Shown here one piece after another: positions 23,301 to 32,001 of a DNA stretch of 40,646 nt. The position numbers and the translations under genes were made by a program. The stretch spans positions 1 through 40,646 of the IMG/VR virus record IMGVR_UViG_3300042519_001561. One strand, 5' to 3'. The stretch's first letter is position 1. The number at the start of each line of letters is the position of its first letter. Origin of the DNA: a virus. Under the pieces are notes generated by a model. It worked only from the letters and a program-made list of their open reading frames with translations, was not told the DNA's origin and did not search any database.

Positions 23301-25045
23301 GGGATGAAATAACCAAGACCTACGAAGGCGCGCTCGCGAAGGCAACGGAACGAATCAAGAATGCGAAAGACGCGCAGGAAAGTTTTGCTAAGAGCATCAA
23401 AGACAGCATTCAGGACATGGCTTCCCTTGGGCAAGCGTTCGCGGCGGTTGAGGAAAATAGCGCCAAAGTTAAGGAGTCACACGACAGACTAAGTTCTTCT
23501 GTCAGCGAGGCGATGCTTTCGGTTTCTGCTTTTACAGGCATTATTGAAGGTCAAACGGCGGCTCAGGAAGCGTTGAAGCAGTCTTTGCTTGGTCAAAGTG
23601 ATGCTCAATCGCTGGTCAACAATCTTCAAGCGGAGCAAGGCAGACTGTTGGCGCAGTACGGCAGGGCTAAGACTCGCGAGGACCAACTCAAAATCTATGA
23701 TGATTTAGCGCGCAATACGGAAGCCCTTACGAAAGCACAGGAGAAACTGGCGCTTTCAGACACCGCTGTTGCTGACGCACAGAAAGAATCCGACAAGGCT
23801 GGCAAATCGTTTATTGAGGGCTTGCGACTGAAGGTTCAGGCGGCTAAAGACTTTGGGCAAAAACTGCAACAGTTGAAGTCGCTTGGCTTGAATGAGAATG
23901 CTTTGAGTCAGGTTATTGGTGCTGGCGCGGTTGCTGGTGGGGCTATGGCTGATGAGTTGATTAAGGGCGCGGCTGACGGTCTTGGCACAATCGGTGAAAC
24001 TAATAAGTTGGTCAATGAAGCATCGGAATTGGCTAAAACCATTGGGGTGGGGATTGCTGACTCGTTTTACGATATTGGGACTACTTCTGGTCAAGCCACG
24101 ATTGACGCGTTCAAGGCACAGGCTGAGAAGGCAGTTGAGTTTGCTGAAAGAATCAAAACCCTTGTTGCTATGGGGCTTAACGAAACGAGTCTCCAGCAGG
24201 TGTTGGCGGCTGGTGTTACTGCTGGTACGAAACTTGCGGATAGTTTGATTGCTGGCGGGAAGGATGCGATTGCTCAGACGAACGCGATTCAGACGGCTCT
24301 TGAGAATGCGGCGGGTTCTGCTTCTCAGGCGGCGGCAAAGAAGTATTACGACGCTGGTATTGCTTTTGCTCAAGCCATTTATGACGGTTTAGACGCCAAA
24401 TGGAAGGAGTTGAAGCCGAAAATTGACAAGATGACGGAGCCAGAACTGAAGAAGGTTCTTGACCAAGCGGTCATTGATGCGAACAAGGTTACACAACCTG
24501 GACCCGATATTAAGACGCCGATTATGGATACGACTTACACGGCTCCTGTTCTTACTTTGCCTCCTGATTTGGTAATTACTTTGCCTCCTGATTTTGTGTT
24601 TACTTTGCCTCCTGATATTGCTGACCAGATTTCGCGCGACATCGGCGGACTGGCTGGGTTCAGTGGACCTGCCTTCAGCAACCCTGCACCTCCTCCTGTT
24701 GTGGTTGCTCCAGCCGTGATGCCCGATTTCGCGAACTTTGATTGGTCTGGGATTGACTTTGGCGACATGTTTGCTGGTATTTCTGTTGGTGGTTTGGCTA
24801 CTTTCGCCACGGGAGGCATCGTAAATAAGCCAACAATCGGTTTGGTGGGCGAAGGTGGCGAGTCAGAAGCAATCATTCCTTTGTCCAAATTAGGCGACAT
24901 GGTTGGAGGCAAGGGAGAGACTAATATCTACCTAACTGTTACGGCAGGAATGGGAACGAACGGCGCGCAGGTAGGTCAAGAAATTGTGAACGAGTTAATT
25001 GCATGGCAACGGCGCAACGGCGCACTCCCAGTTAGGGTTCAGTAA
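20321..25045 (+). CDS. Tape measure protein
   Basis: 1574 residues, the longest gene in the window. The N-terminal 300 residues are a typical tape-measure helical region (IQAVLSADASGMVRGFNSATASAQQLQAKLN). Hydrophobic segments fall around 300-380 and 410-560, with long Ala/Lys/Glu/Gln-rich helices to about 1360. Two related units of about 80 residues lie at 1167-1340 (FGQKLQQLKSLGLNENALSQVIGAG and FAERIKTLVAMGLNETSLQQVLAAG). A Pro-rich linker near 1407-1433 and a conserved FATGGIVNKPTIGLVGEGG, then SEAIIPLSKL block near 1494-1524 close the protein. No peptidase or lysozyme domain is evident. The known scale of about 0.15 nm per residue would give a tail near 235 nm. The stop overlaps the next start. 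Confidence 0.9.
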   Translation: MADDMNIQAVLSADASGMVRGFNSATASAQQLQAKLNPLNRSLSIAGGVIGGAGFAMYKMGRQAFDAAARVSEMRVAIGAIGKASGLGEKAIMDTAKAIRKQGIEMAAAQKIAITYAQNNLNMADAAKVARVGQDLAVISQRNSTDTAELLTRAIQTGNSQLLKSAGISRMAGEAYDEYGKKLGKSSTSLSALERQQAITNLILSEGAKVAGIYEAAMTEPGKVLRSFPRLVNDMQVALGQSLLDGFGPAIKVFYDFTKAISQAVSEGGAFHPMVQVMSGVMTQLLEPLVNGISAMTNFVKSLSLSQSGVASATASVSKFLPVLAAMGTGLSVLAGKNILSMIPVIGKYASVFNPWVGAITVLVALSPRLRESFMRIVKAFLPLLPAVKNTAIAFTKMAEKIVETIADVVDVLVGPLTVAVSILSAGIYLLTSAFGSLEPVIYLIGSAMLISFVKGAVAGNQAIKTLVFNLHFMGLQLKETAMRLKSNFAFGLQQTGSALKAFSATGIAAFKAVGLAAKAMAVSLMEVLLPLIAIFAVIKVVQMLGAASKQTKERTNDLNDALKENVEALKGNKEATLQYLASLDGVAKQLTMTGKDGDKLTSALNTMGVSATDFADKLTLLKGAQDRGGVARVAYYKSLLLAQGVEASQAQLIADQVHSQEALRDVLWNVKEEYKGYATALEEIDDQAEKTSIQDLVTARLSQISALGKEQAAYASDVAEKVRAQAATEGLTNETIVAQRVLVELNASYVKFIAKQKEKTAEDLKSTQVVGTTAVAMQTLIGKLEALTLAEGDAKFKTEELATALFGVAQIEFNKNAKSVLEMRKEMTALHDEVRANKGNFDSLTGSALQLADNIAKNATEMKNMGKSSADIAAMQSVLASKFLEVAKNAGFQKGAVEKLMTALGLLQNIRTVAIVDLDMTAAVNKLELLRKGLSMFSGESGYVQGQLMGNLQKLIADLKKEKTALVSAGKTFTETTKTDKGAETASRMKGLRDEITKTYEGALAKATERIKNAKDAQESFAKSIKDSIQDMASLGQAFAAVEENSAKVKESHDRLSSSVSEAMLSVSAFTGIIEGQTAAQEALKQSLLGQSDAQSLVNNLQAEQGRLLAQYGRAKTREDQLKIYDDLARNTEALTKAQEKLALSDTAVADAQKESDKAGKSFIEGLRLKVQAAKDFGQKLQQLKSLGLNENALSQVIGAGAVAGGAMADELIKGAADGLGTIGETNKLVNEASELAKTIGVGIADSFYDIGTTSGQATIDAFKAQAEKAVEFAERIKTLVAMGLNETSLQQVLAAGVTAGTKLADSLIAGGKDAIAQTNAIQTALENAAGSASQAAAKKYYDAGIAFAQAIYDGLDAKWKELKPKIDKMTEPELKKVLDQAVIDANKVTQPGPDIKTPIMDTTYTAPVLTLPPDLVITLPPDFVFTLPPDIADQISRDIGGLAGFSGPAFSNPAPPPVVVAPAVMPDFANFDWSGIDFGDMFAGISVGGLATFATGGIVNKPTIGLVGEGGESEAIIPLSKLGDMVGGKGETNIYLTVTAGMGTNGAQVGQEIVNELIAWQRRNGALPVRVQ
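24552..24616 (+). repeat. Three 24-base repeats in the tape measure Pro-rich linker
   Basis: TTACTTTGCCTCCTGAT occurs at 24552, 24576 and 24600, exactly 24 bases apart, encoding TLPPD units (TLPPDLVI, TLPPDFVF, TLPPDIAD). Length variation by slippage is plausible. Confidence 0.8.
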
Positions 25046-28000
25046 TGACTCATTACTCTCAAGGTTTTGCTCACCCTTCTAACCAAGCCCTCGCGTTTCA
25101 AGTTGATGTAGGTTTTGGAATTAGCACGATTGACCCAACAGGCGTGTACACCGAGATTTCTACTTATGTTCGCGATATTAGTATTACTCGCGGGAAAACT
25201 GACGACTTGCAAGATTTTTCTGCTGGTCAAGCAACAATAACGCTAGATAACAGGGATAGAAGATTTGACCCTTCGTATGTGGACGGACCATATTTTGGAG
25301 ACTTGCTTCCGAGGACGAGAATCAAAATAACAGCAATCGCCAACAGTATGGGTTTGCCTATATTCAGTGGTTTTATCTCAGGATGGCCCCAATCGTTTGG
25401 TCAATACGGTGTTGACGCTACTTGTGTAATTGAGTGTTATGACTTGACGGCGATTATGAGCCAGATTGACTTGCCGACCGATGCGTCCAAGGGAATAGTG
25501 ATGTCTCTTTTTCAAACTGGTTATGTTGGTGGACCTCCGAGTGCGGCATCAAAGTTTTTTAGGTTTGGAGATTTTCTTCAACAAGCCGACACGGTTTATG
25601 ACACGGGCGGAACAACCAATGCGTATTGCTCTCTCGGCGCTGGCGGTGGTGTAATCCCAAGCACGGTGAGCCATATTGGTCCTGAGTTGTCGCCAGAACT
25701 TAATGGGACATCTTCGTATTTTGTTGGTCCTACTGTAAGCGCGTCATACAGAACGCAAGTTACTCATGCCGTGACATTGACCCCTTCTCATACATCAATA
25801 GCATTTGGAGGGTGGATTTCTATTGCACCAAGTTCAACAAATTATCAAGGGCTAACTTCAGGAGCAATAGTAACAGTAGGTCAGTTTCAAGTAGGTCTAA
25901 GCAACCTTGGTTGTATCATTCTTTACAATGCCAGTGGCACTCGCATAGCAGAAACAACCACTGTCGTTGATGATGGTGTGTCTCGCCATATCATGTTTTA
26001 TTACAATGCGACTAGCAATCTTTCATCAATTTATATAGATGGAGTTGACAGTACAGGTTTTTCAACAGCATCAGTAGTCCAGTCGTCAGATGCAATAACC
26101 TTTGACAGTCTCTACTACACTTTTTACGCTCAAGACTGGGTTTTCTTTTTGTCAAGCGCACTTCCTACTGTGGCGTTGTGGAACAGCGAAACACCGTCTT
26201 TATACCCTCGGATTTTGTATGGGGCAGGCGTCAACCAAGCCCTGATGAGCACATACGACAGGTTTTTTCTTTTGTGTGCTTTGTCATCGTTTGATGTAGC
26301 AAACCAAACAGATGTAGAAACGGAAGCCGAGTATTTAGGTCAATGCTTGGAATTAAATTTTGCTGGAAAAACTTTGCTTCAATCCCTTCAAGATGTTGCC
26401 AGAACAGAACAAGGTTTCTTGTTTACCTCAAACTATGGAAAACTGACTTTTCTGCCTCGCTACGCCATTGCCCAGACCCTCATCGGTTTGCCTCGCATGA
26501 CCTTTACTGACAATCCAAACTATTTGCCAGCGGACAGGGAGGACCCGCAGGGGGAGTTTTATATTGGGTACACAAACTTTGGTTTTGAGTTTGACGATGC
26601 CCAACTAGCCAACTTCACGCAAGTTGCTGTGGGCAGTGGCAGTCAAGGTTCGTATGAAGATAGCACTTCTGTTAATGCTGTGGGGAAGAAAAGCCTGACT
26701 ATTGACACCTTGCTTTCCGAGGTCAGCGATGCGTATGACATGTCTGAGGCGTTGACCAACATCTATAAAGACCCTATTTTGCGGATTAAAGAGATGACGG
26801 TGATGCCTGTCAACAAGTATCAGGCGCAACAACTATCTCTCATGGAAATTGGTGATTTGATTGCTGTGAGTCGTTTGCCTCAAGGTGTGGGCGACCCCGT
26901 TGAAGAGTATTTGACTGTTTTGCAGGTTAAACACAACATCACGCCCGATAAGTATGTGTTTAGTGTGTACGCGTCGGCACGCCCAGTGAATTCGTTTTTT
27001 ATTCTGGGTGGCTACACGGAGCAGGAAACATTCGTTAATCGGTTTACGGGTCAAGGCACTCAAACCATGTCGGGTGCCGAGTGGGTTAGTTCTGGCGGGG
27101 GAAGCGCCATTGAAGCAGGCAACGGGCGCAGAAGTGTTGATGCGATAAGCATTGAAAGAATTAGTAGCAGTGGAGCGATGAGCCTTACTGCTCGCACTTC
27201 TTATATGTCTGCTGTTACTGTGGGCAATACCTACAAGTTTTATTGTTGGTATAAGTTTCAAATCAATGGTTCAAGACAATTAAGAATAGATTGGCTTTGG
27301 TATGACTCTTCTTTGGCTTTGATTTCTACGGTGACGGGTTCAGCCGTGCAAACGCTTTCTACTGCCGACAACAACACTGGATGGAAAGTGCTTTCCGACA
27401 CTGCTGTAGCGCCCGCAGGGGCGGCATATCTCAGACCAAAAATTCACGCTATTTCTACCAATACAGTTGGTGACGGGTATCTTTTTTCTGATTTTGTTTT
27501 GTTTGACTCTACTGCTACCACTAATGGCGACCCGTTAAATAATTTTGGTTATGCACAGGTTTTTTCAGGTGGTTATTCTTGGGGTGAAAAAAAGAATCTT
27601 ATGCAAAACCTTTTGAATATGGGAGTCATTGCGCCTCCGCAACCACCATATACACAACCTTCTCCACCGCATGTAATCACGACCGCTACTGGAATTATGG
27701 CGGCTTTTGGTTTTGACGAATACTTTGGTTACGACGGGCTTCAAAGAAATAAGATTACTTTTTCTGCCAATACTCCAGCGCAATTTGGACCTAATAACAT
27801 AACTCTCATTGCTACTGAAGAGATGTCCACTTCTTTTGATGGTTTAGCAATAGCCAATGGAAGCAAACTTAATGGGTATTATTTTGCCCAGTTTGACTAT
27901 TATTACGCAGTCGGAATCGTGGACTACAGCGAGACACTTAGAATTAAGGTCACTTTCAAAACCGATACTGGGACTTTGTTGCAAACAGATTATGGTGACT

Positions 28001-28368
28001 ACATTTATCCTGACCGCGACACGGGGAAGGCTTTTGTCACTGGTACTGCTCCTGCCAACAGTGCGTTTGTGCAGATTCAGATAGAAATAACTAATGCAAA
28101 AGCAAACTCTGAATGGTGGTTTACTGGGTTTCTTTTTGAAACTCCTTTAGGCGACCGTGATGTTGTTTACAGTCCATATCCAAATGTGGAGCGCCCTTAT
28201 TTCCGATTTGGTGAATCGGATGCTGTTTATCCTTTCCGTGTAATTGACGCGACGCTCGCGCCTTTTGTGGATGCGAACACAAGTCAGATTGGTACTTTTA
28301 CTTTGGCTGATTTGAATAATTATTTTGAGGGTTCTGCTCTTGATTCAACGGATATTCTGGGTTTCTGA
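25045..28368 (+). CDS. Large distal tail / baseplate hub protein with LamG-like domain
   Basis: 1107 residues beginning on the last base of the tape measure stop. The N-terminus (AFQVDVGFG, TYVRDISITRGKTDDLQDFSAGQATITLDNRDRRFDP, then SGFISGW) is the usual distal tail protein pattern in actinophages. Residues about 225-345 resemble a LamG/concanavalin domain (HTSIAFGGWISI, ISRHIMFYYNATSNLSSIYIDG-like). A hub-like region follows (LLQSLQDVARTEQGFLFTSNYGKLTF; LSLMEIGDLIAVSRLP). The C-terminal third has two carbohydrate-binding-module-like beta domains. It probably forms the tail tip and takes part in host binding. Confidence 0.75.
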   Translation: MTHYSQGFAHPSNQALAFQVDVGFGISTIDPTGVYTEISTYVRDISITRGKTDDLQDFSAGQATITLDNRDRRFDPSYVDGPYFGDLLPRTRIKITAIANSMGLPIFSGFISGWPQSFGQYGVDATCVIECYDLTAIMSQIDLPTDASKGIVMSLFQTGYVGGPPSAASKFFRFGDFLQQADTVYDTGGTTNAYCSLGAGGGVIPSTVSHIGPELSPELNGTSSYFVGPTVSASYRTQVTHAVTLTPSHTSIAFGGWISIAPSSTNYQGLTSGAIVTVGQFQVGLSNLGCIILYNASGTRIAETTTVVDDGVSRHIMFYYNATSNLSSIYIDGVDSTGFSTASVVQSSDAITFDSLYYTFYAQDWVFFLSSALPTVALWNSETPSLYPRILYGAGVNQALMSTYDRFFLLCALSSFDVANQTDVETEAEYLGQCLELNFAGKTLLQSLQDVARTEQGFLFTSNYGKLTFLPRYAIAQTLIGLPRMTFTDNPNYLPADREDPQGEFYIGYTNFGFEFDDAQLANFTQVAVGSGSQGSYEDSTSVNAVGKKSLTIDTLLSEVSDAYDMSEALTNIYKDPILRIKEMTVMPVNKYQAQQLSLMEIGDLIAVSRLPQGVGDPVEEYLTVLQVKHNITPDKYVFSVYASARPVNSFFILGGYTEQETFVNRFTGQGTQTMSGAEWVSSGGGSAIEAGNGRRSVDAISIERISSSGAMSLTARTSYMSAVTVGNTYKFYCWYKFQINGSRQLRIDWLWYDSSLALISTVTGSAVQTLSTADNNTGWKVLSDTAVAPAGAAYLRPKIHAISTNTVGDGYLFSDFVLFDSTATTNGDPLNNFGYAQVFSGGYSWGEKKNLMQNLLNMGVIAPPQPPYTQPSPPHVITTATGIMAAFGFDEYFGYDGLQRNKITFSANTPAQFGPNNITLIATEEMSTSFDGLAIANGSKLNGYYFAQFDYYYAVGIVDYSETLRIKVTFKTDTGTLLQTDYGDYIYPDRDTGKAFVTGTAPANSAFVQIQIEITNAKANSEWWFTGFLFETPLGDRDVVYSPYPNVERPYFRFGESDAVYPFRVIDATLAPFVDANTSQIGTFTLADLNNYFEGSALDSTDILGF

Positions 28369-29021
28369 TGGCTGGTACGGGTTACAAGAGTTTTACGCCG
28401 TCGTCGTTGACTTCTGATGAGGTGAATACTTATTTGATGCAACAGAGTGTGATGGTGTTTGCTTCTAGCGCGGCTAGGAGTTCTGCTTTGCCTGTGCCTG
28501 CTGAGGGGATGGTGTCATTCCTTAAAGATACTGATGTGACTCAGTATTACACTGGTTCTGCTTGGGTAAATGTCAATTCTGTTTCTCCTACTTTTACAGG
28601 AACGGTGCTAAAAACAAGTCAGCCAATTATCTCTGGGCAAATAGGTTCTTCTGGAAACATAACTTCAGGGCAACTCGTGCCTTTTGATGATTTCTGGGTT
28701 AGTCGTGGAATTACTTACAACTCATCAACTCGTAGATTTACAGTACCAACAACAGGTGTTTACAGAATAACAATGAACCCATTTTGGAACACTGGCGGTG
28801 GCACAAAGCGTATTTTTATAGGTGTTGATACTGATACTCCAAACTCAGTAACACATAGAGGGCAGGCTTATTCTGAAGCCTCCGTGTATGAGACAGGTTG
28901 CCTAATTAGTGTTGTAACAATTAGTGCTAATAGTTATATTGTTTTTCGTGTTCAAGAAGGCACTCTTTACAACCAATCAGGTGACCGCTTTAATCAATTT
29001 TCTATTGAGTTAATAGGATAA
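28368..29021 (+). CDS. Tail fibre-like protein, N-terminal cassette + C1q-like domain
   Basis: 217 residues starting in the previous stop (TGATG). Residues 1-68 are a cassette shared with the genes at 29302 and 32960 (GYKSFTPSSLTSDEVNTYLM, VMVFASSAARSSAL, EGMVSFLKDTDVTQYYTGSAW). A short SPTFTGTV linker leads to a C-terminal domain of C1q/TNF-like jelly-roll type: FWVSRGITYNSSTRRFTVPTTGVYRITMNPF and a closing YIVFRVQEGT strand. Such domains form trimers at fibre tips and bind receptors. Confidence 0.68.
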   Translation: MAGTGYKSFTPSSLTSDEVNTYLMQQSVMVFASSAARSSALPVPAEGMVSFLKDTDVTQYYTGSAWVNVNSVSPTFTGTVLKTSQPIISGQIGSSGNITSGQLVPFDDFWVSRGITYNSSTRRFTVPTTGVYRITMNPFWNTGGGTKRIFIGVDTDTPNSVTHRGQAYSEASVYETGCLISVVTISANSYIVFRVQEGTLYNQSGDRFNQFSIELIG

Positions 29022-29034
29022 AAAAAGGAAAAAT

Positions 29035-29298
29035 ATGAATATATTTACAGTTACACTCACAGATGCAGAATTGAAAGCACTTGCTTATGTCTGCTACGAC
29101 CCTCAAGATTGGATTGATAATGCAATCCATGAACGGTGTCGCCTCGCTATGGAAGAAATCTTCACAGCAGAAGTGGCACGAATGGTTGCTGACCCAACCA
29201 CAACCTCAATCCCTGCTGACCGTGAACAAGTAGTTCTGGATGCAGATATTCAAAGTGGCAAAGAGCGTCAAGACGCAGAACCAAGCGGTCTGGTGTAA
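29035..29298 (+). CDS. Small conserved tail-region protein
   Basis: 87 residues behind AAAAGGA. The stretch TDAELKALAYVCYDPQDWIDNAIHERCRLAMEEIFTAEV is a recurring phage pattern (Ala-leading helix, QDWxDNAxxxR helix) found near fibre genes; its role is unknown. C-terminal residues are polar and probably disordered. Codon choice leans to A- and C-ending forms compared with the flanking fibre genes. Confidence 0.6.
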   Translation: MNIFTVTLTDAELKALAYVCYDPQDWIDNAIHERCRLAMEEIFTAEVARMVADPTTTSIPADREQVVLDADIQSGKERQDAEPSGLV

Positions 29299-29301
29299 AA
29301 A

Positions 29302-29679
29302 ATGCCTTCTGGTTCGGGTTGGAAGAATTTTACAAGCGCCGCATTGGCTTCTGACGATGTAAATGGCTACTTGATGAGTCAGGCTGTGATGGTTTTTGAT
29401 ACCAGCACGACCCGTTCAGCAATTCTTGTTGCCCCAACCGAAGGTATGGTTTCGTACCTTAAAGACAGCAATAGTGTTCAATACTTCAACGGTGCGTCTT
29501 GGGCGTCTATTGCTGGGGTGACTTCGCTTAGTTCTTTGACGGATGTGGCTTTGTCGTCTCCAGCGTCGGGGCAGGCTTTGGTGTACTCTGGGTCTGCTTG
29601 GGTTAATCAGGTTATATCAACAGACCCAATGAACGACGGCAAGTTCAGCGCAATAATCGTTATGGATGTAGGAGTTTAG
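29302..29679 (+). CDS. Short fibre cassette protein
   Basis: 125 residues. Residues 1-66 repeat the N-terminal cassette (GWKNFTSAALASDDVNGYLM, VMVFDTSTTRSAIL, EGMVSYLKDSNSVQYFNGASW). The remainder (LTDVALSSPASGQALVYSGSAWVNQV) is the SxLTDVxLSSPxxGQxLxYxGSxWVN repeat familiar from phage tail fibres. It lacks a C1q-like tip, so it may be a fibre base or a truncated paralogue. Confidence 0.65.
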   Translation: MPSGSGWKNFTSAALASDDVNGYLMSQAVMVFDTSTTRSAILVAPTEGMVSYLKDSNSVQYFNGASWASIAGVTSLSSLTDVALSSPASGQALVYSGSAWVNQVISTDPMNDGKFSAIIVMDVGV

Positions 29680-29681
29680 TC

Positions 29682-30047
29682 ATGGCAACTGGGGACAGAG
29701 CAGAAGCAAGGCTACTTGGACCTGTGCAACTTTCGGCGACCGATTCGGCGTTGGGAAGTAGCGTTTCGGGCACTTACACATGGATTGTTAAGCAAATTAT
29801 CCTGTGCAATACAACTGGCAATGACAGGCTTGTGTATTTAGGAATTGGTAACGATTCAGCGACGGGTGGTACTGCTGGGAGATTTTTGCATGCACTCCCG
29901 ATTGCTGGTTACGACACTCTTGTGTTGGACACGGCTTTGGTGCTTGTGGGGAATGCGACAGCGGGTAGTTCTGACCGTATTTGGGGTTATTCTGATTCGG
30001 CTTCTTCTGTGAATGTGACTGTAATTGGTTGGAGAAAGACTAACTGA
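29682..30047 (+). CDS. Small beta-rich virion protein
   Basis: 121 residues, GGAG ribosome site. The sequence reads as a single beta sandwich: TYTWIVKQIILCNTTGNDRLVYLGIGND, then PIAGYDTLVLDTALVLVGNATAGS and SVNVTVIGWRKTN. Proteins of this type occur among tail-fibre genes in many phages, but the exact role is not known. The TGATG overlap with the next gene indicates coupling. Confidence 0.6.
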   Translation: MATGDRAEARLLGPVQLSATDSALGSSVSGTYTWIVKQIILCNTTGNDRLVYLGIGNDSATGGTAGRFLHALPIAGYDTLVLDTALVLVGNATAGSSDRIWGYSDSASSVNVTVIGWRKTN

Positions 30048-31045
30048 TGGGTATTTCTTCTGCTCTTGGTTCGTCGGCGTTGTTGCCTGCGGGACTTGGA
30101 TTCCGCAACAAAATCATCAACGGCGACTTTGGCATCAACCAACGAGCATTTACTAGCACCTCAACAGACGGGGCTTACGGTTTTGACCGTTGGCGAATGT
30201 TTGCTTCTGACGGAACAACAACTTACAGCGCACAAACTTTCACTGCTGGAAACGCTATCCCCAATCAAGAACCAAAAAACTTTGCTCGTCTTGTAACATC
30301 AGGACAAACATCATCTACTGCTGTTTCTATTTTGGTGCAACGAATTGAAGATGTCCGAACATCCGCTGGTCAGCAAGTAACAGTTTCTTTTTGGGCTAAA
30401 GCCGCAAGTGGCACACCAAAAGTTTCTGTTGAATTTGTGCAAGGTTTTGGTTCTGGTGGTTCTGCTGATGTGAACACATACATCAACCAAGTGACTCTTT
30501 CTACTTCGTGGGTTCGTTACACGGTGACAGGTGTTCCGCCTTCTATTTCAGGTAAAACTATTGGTTCTGATAATGGTTATTTGGCTTTGCATTTGTGGGT
30601 TTCGGGCGGTTCAACATACAACAGTCGTACTGGTTCTCTTGGTATTCAGTCAAACACTTTTGATTTTTGGGGTGTGCAGTTGGAACAGAACTACCAGCCA
30701 ACCCCGTTTGAACAACGACCCATTGGTATTGAATTGCATTTGTGCATGAGGTACTTCCAGAATTATCCTTATGGACAAGCAAACGAACTTCCAGTTGCTA
30801 TTGGTTATGCACCAGCAAACTATTATTACGGCTCACAAAACATGCGTGTGCCATTTAGAGCAGCCCCAACTATAACTTTATCTAGCATCCAGTGGAGAAA
30901 TCCAGCAACATCTTTATTGGCTGCTGGAAGCAATGTTTATTACAACGCCACCGCAGATGGTTCTTATTTTGCTTTTATTGCTTCTAGTGGTGGATATAAT
31001 GCTTTGAGTTTCTTTATTGCTTCAACACAGACTGCGGAGTTATAA
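30047..31045 (+). CDS. Tail fibre protein with carbohydrate-binding-like domain
   Basis: 332 residues. The segment GFRNKIINGDFGINQRAF, then YGFDRWRMF is a widespread fibre motif that opens a carbohydrate-binding-module-like beta sandwich (about residues 20-220: RIEDVRTSAGQQVTVSFWAKAASG, FDFWGVQLEQNYQPTPFEQRP). The last 100 residues (CMRYFQNYPYG, then MRVPFRAAPTITLS) form a second beta domain. It is probably a side fibre or tip that recognises host glycans. Confidence 0.72.
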   Translation: MGISSALGSSALLPAGLGFRNKIINGDFGINQRAFTSTSTDGAYGFDRWRMFASDGTTTYSAQTFTAGNAIPNQEPKNFARLVTSGQTSSTAVSILVQRIEDVRTSAGQQVTVSFWAKAASGTPKVSVEFVQGFGSGGSADVNTYINQVTLSTSWVRYTVTGVPPSISGKTIGSDNGYLALHLWVSGGSTYNSRTGSLGIQSNTFDFWGVQLEQNYQPTPFEQRPIGIELHLCMRYFQNYPYGQANELPVAIGYAPANYYYGSQNMRVPFRAAPTITLSSIQWRNPATSLLAAGSNVYYNATADGSYFAFIASSGGYNALSFFIASTQTAEL

Positions 31046-31047
31046 AA

Positions 31048-31266
31048 ATGGCTAGATATATTGAAGGTGACTTGACGCAGTATGTGTGGTGTCCACCTAA
31101 TATCCCAGCACTTGCTCGTTACATTGAACGAATAAACGATGACGGTACAGTTTCTTCTATTCCACCCGACCCTGCAAATGCGGATTTTGTTGCTTATGAG
31201 TTGTGGTTATCAGAAGGTAACACTCCTGAGCCGTATCAAGAACGATTTGCAAGCGAGGAACCGTAA
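31048..31266 (+). CDS. Small fibre-associated protein
   Basis: 72 residues, ending one base into the next gene. The C-terminal DFVAYELWLSEGNTPEPYQE matches the YxxWLxEGNTPEP segment often found at the end of phage fibre and fibre-chaperone proteins. The N-terminus (ARYIEGDLTQYVWCPP) is unrecognised. A fibre assembly helper is a reasonable guess only. Confidence 0.5.
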   Translation: MARYIEGDLTQYVWCPPNIPALARYIERINDDGTVSSIPPDPANADFVAYELWLSEGNTPEPYQERFASEEP

Positions 31267-31994
31267 TGGGTATTTCTCAACAAATAGGTGCTGCTTCTAT
31301 GGTCAGATGGGGAGTATGTACTAGTACTACACGACCTGCATCTCCTTATCATGGTCAGCATGTTTACGAAACAGATACCAACCTCCAGTTTGTATGGAAT
31401 GGTTCTGCGTGGGTTAATAACTATGCTTCATCAGCATCTCCTACTTTTACGGGAGTTCCTGCTGCTCCTACTGCTACTGCTGGAACAAGTACTACTCAAA
31501 TAGCCACTACTGCATTTGTTACTACTGCTGATAATCTTAAAGCGAACATTGCTTCTCCTGTATTTACTGGAACTGTGATAAATCCAACACAGCCAGCGTT
31601 CTCTGCTTACCCTGCTGTGAACTACGGCTTGGCAAATGCGAACATTATTTATCACACTGCAACTCTTTTTAATGTTGGTGGTCATTTCAACACTTCTAAC
31701 TATAGATTTACGGCACCTGCAATGGGCGTGTATCACTTTAGTTTGAACCTGAATGTTTATAACTTGGACACTGGTAATTATTTCATGCCTGCACTGTATA
31801 AAAATGGGAATGGGCTGCATTACGGAGACAGACAGAATGGTTTAGGGGCAACAGACATAAACGCCAATGTGAGTGCTTCTATATATCTGCAAACAGGTGA
31901 CTATGTTCAGCCGTATTGTATATCTAATGATGGTGCATACAACATAAGTGGTAATCATGTTTGGAACTCTTTTACTGGTGTTTTGGTGTGGTAG
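31266..31994 (+). CDS. Tail fibre-like protein, short cassette + C1q-like domain
   Basis: 242 residues. The N-terminal module differs from 28368 and reads VCTSTTRPASPYHGQHVYETDTNLQFVWNGSAW, shared with 32002. The middle holds the common fibre linker SPTFTGVPAAPTATAGTSTTQIATTAFV. The C-terminal domain is C1q-like: ATLFNVGGHFNTSNYRFTAPAMGVYHFSLNLNV, then a terminal WNSFTGVLVW strand. It is a likely trimeric receptor-binding tip. Confidence 0.68.
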   Translation: MGISQQIGAASMVRWGVCTSTTRPASPYHGQHVYETDTNLQFVWNGSAWVNNYASSASPTFTGVPAAPTATAGTSTTQIATTAFVTTADNLKANIASPVFTGTVINPTQPAFSAYPAVNYGLANANIIYHTATLFNVGGHFNTSNYRFTAPAMGVYHFSLNLNVYNLDTGNYFMPALYKNGNGLHYGDRQNGLGATDINANVSASIYLQTGDYVQPYCISNDGAYNISGNHVWNSFTGVLVW

Positions 31995-32001
31995 GTAGAT
32001 A

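Noticed and set aside
23756-24373. Minus-strand frame of 205 residues within the tape measure gene
   Set aside because: Arg/Ser/Leu-rich shadow of the helical tape measure repeats, no family features.
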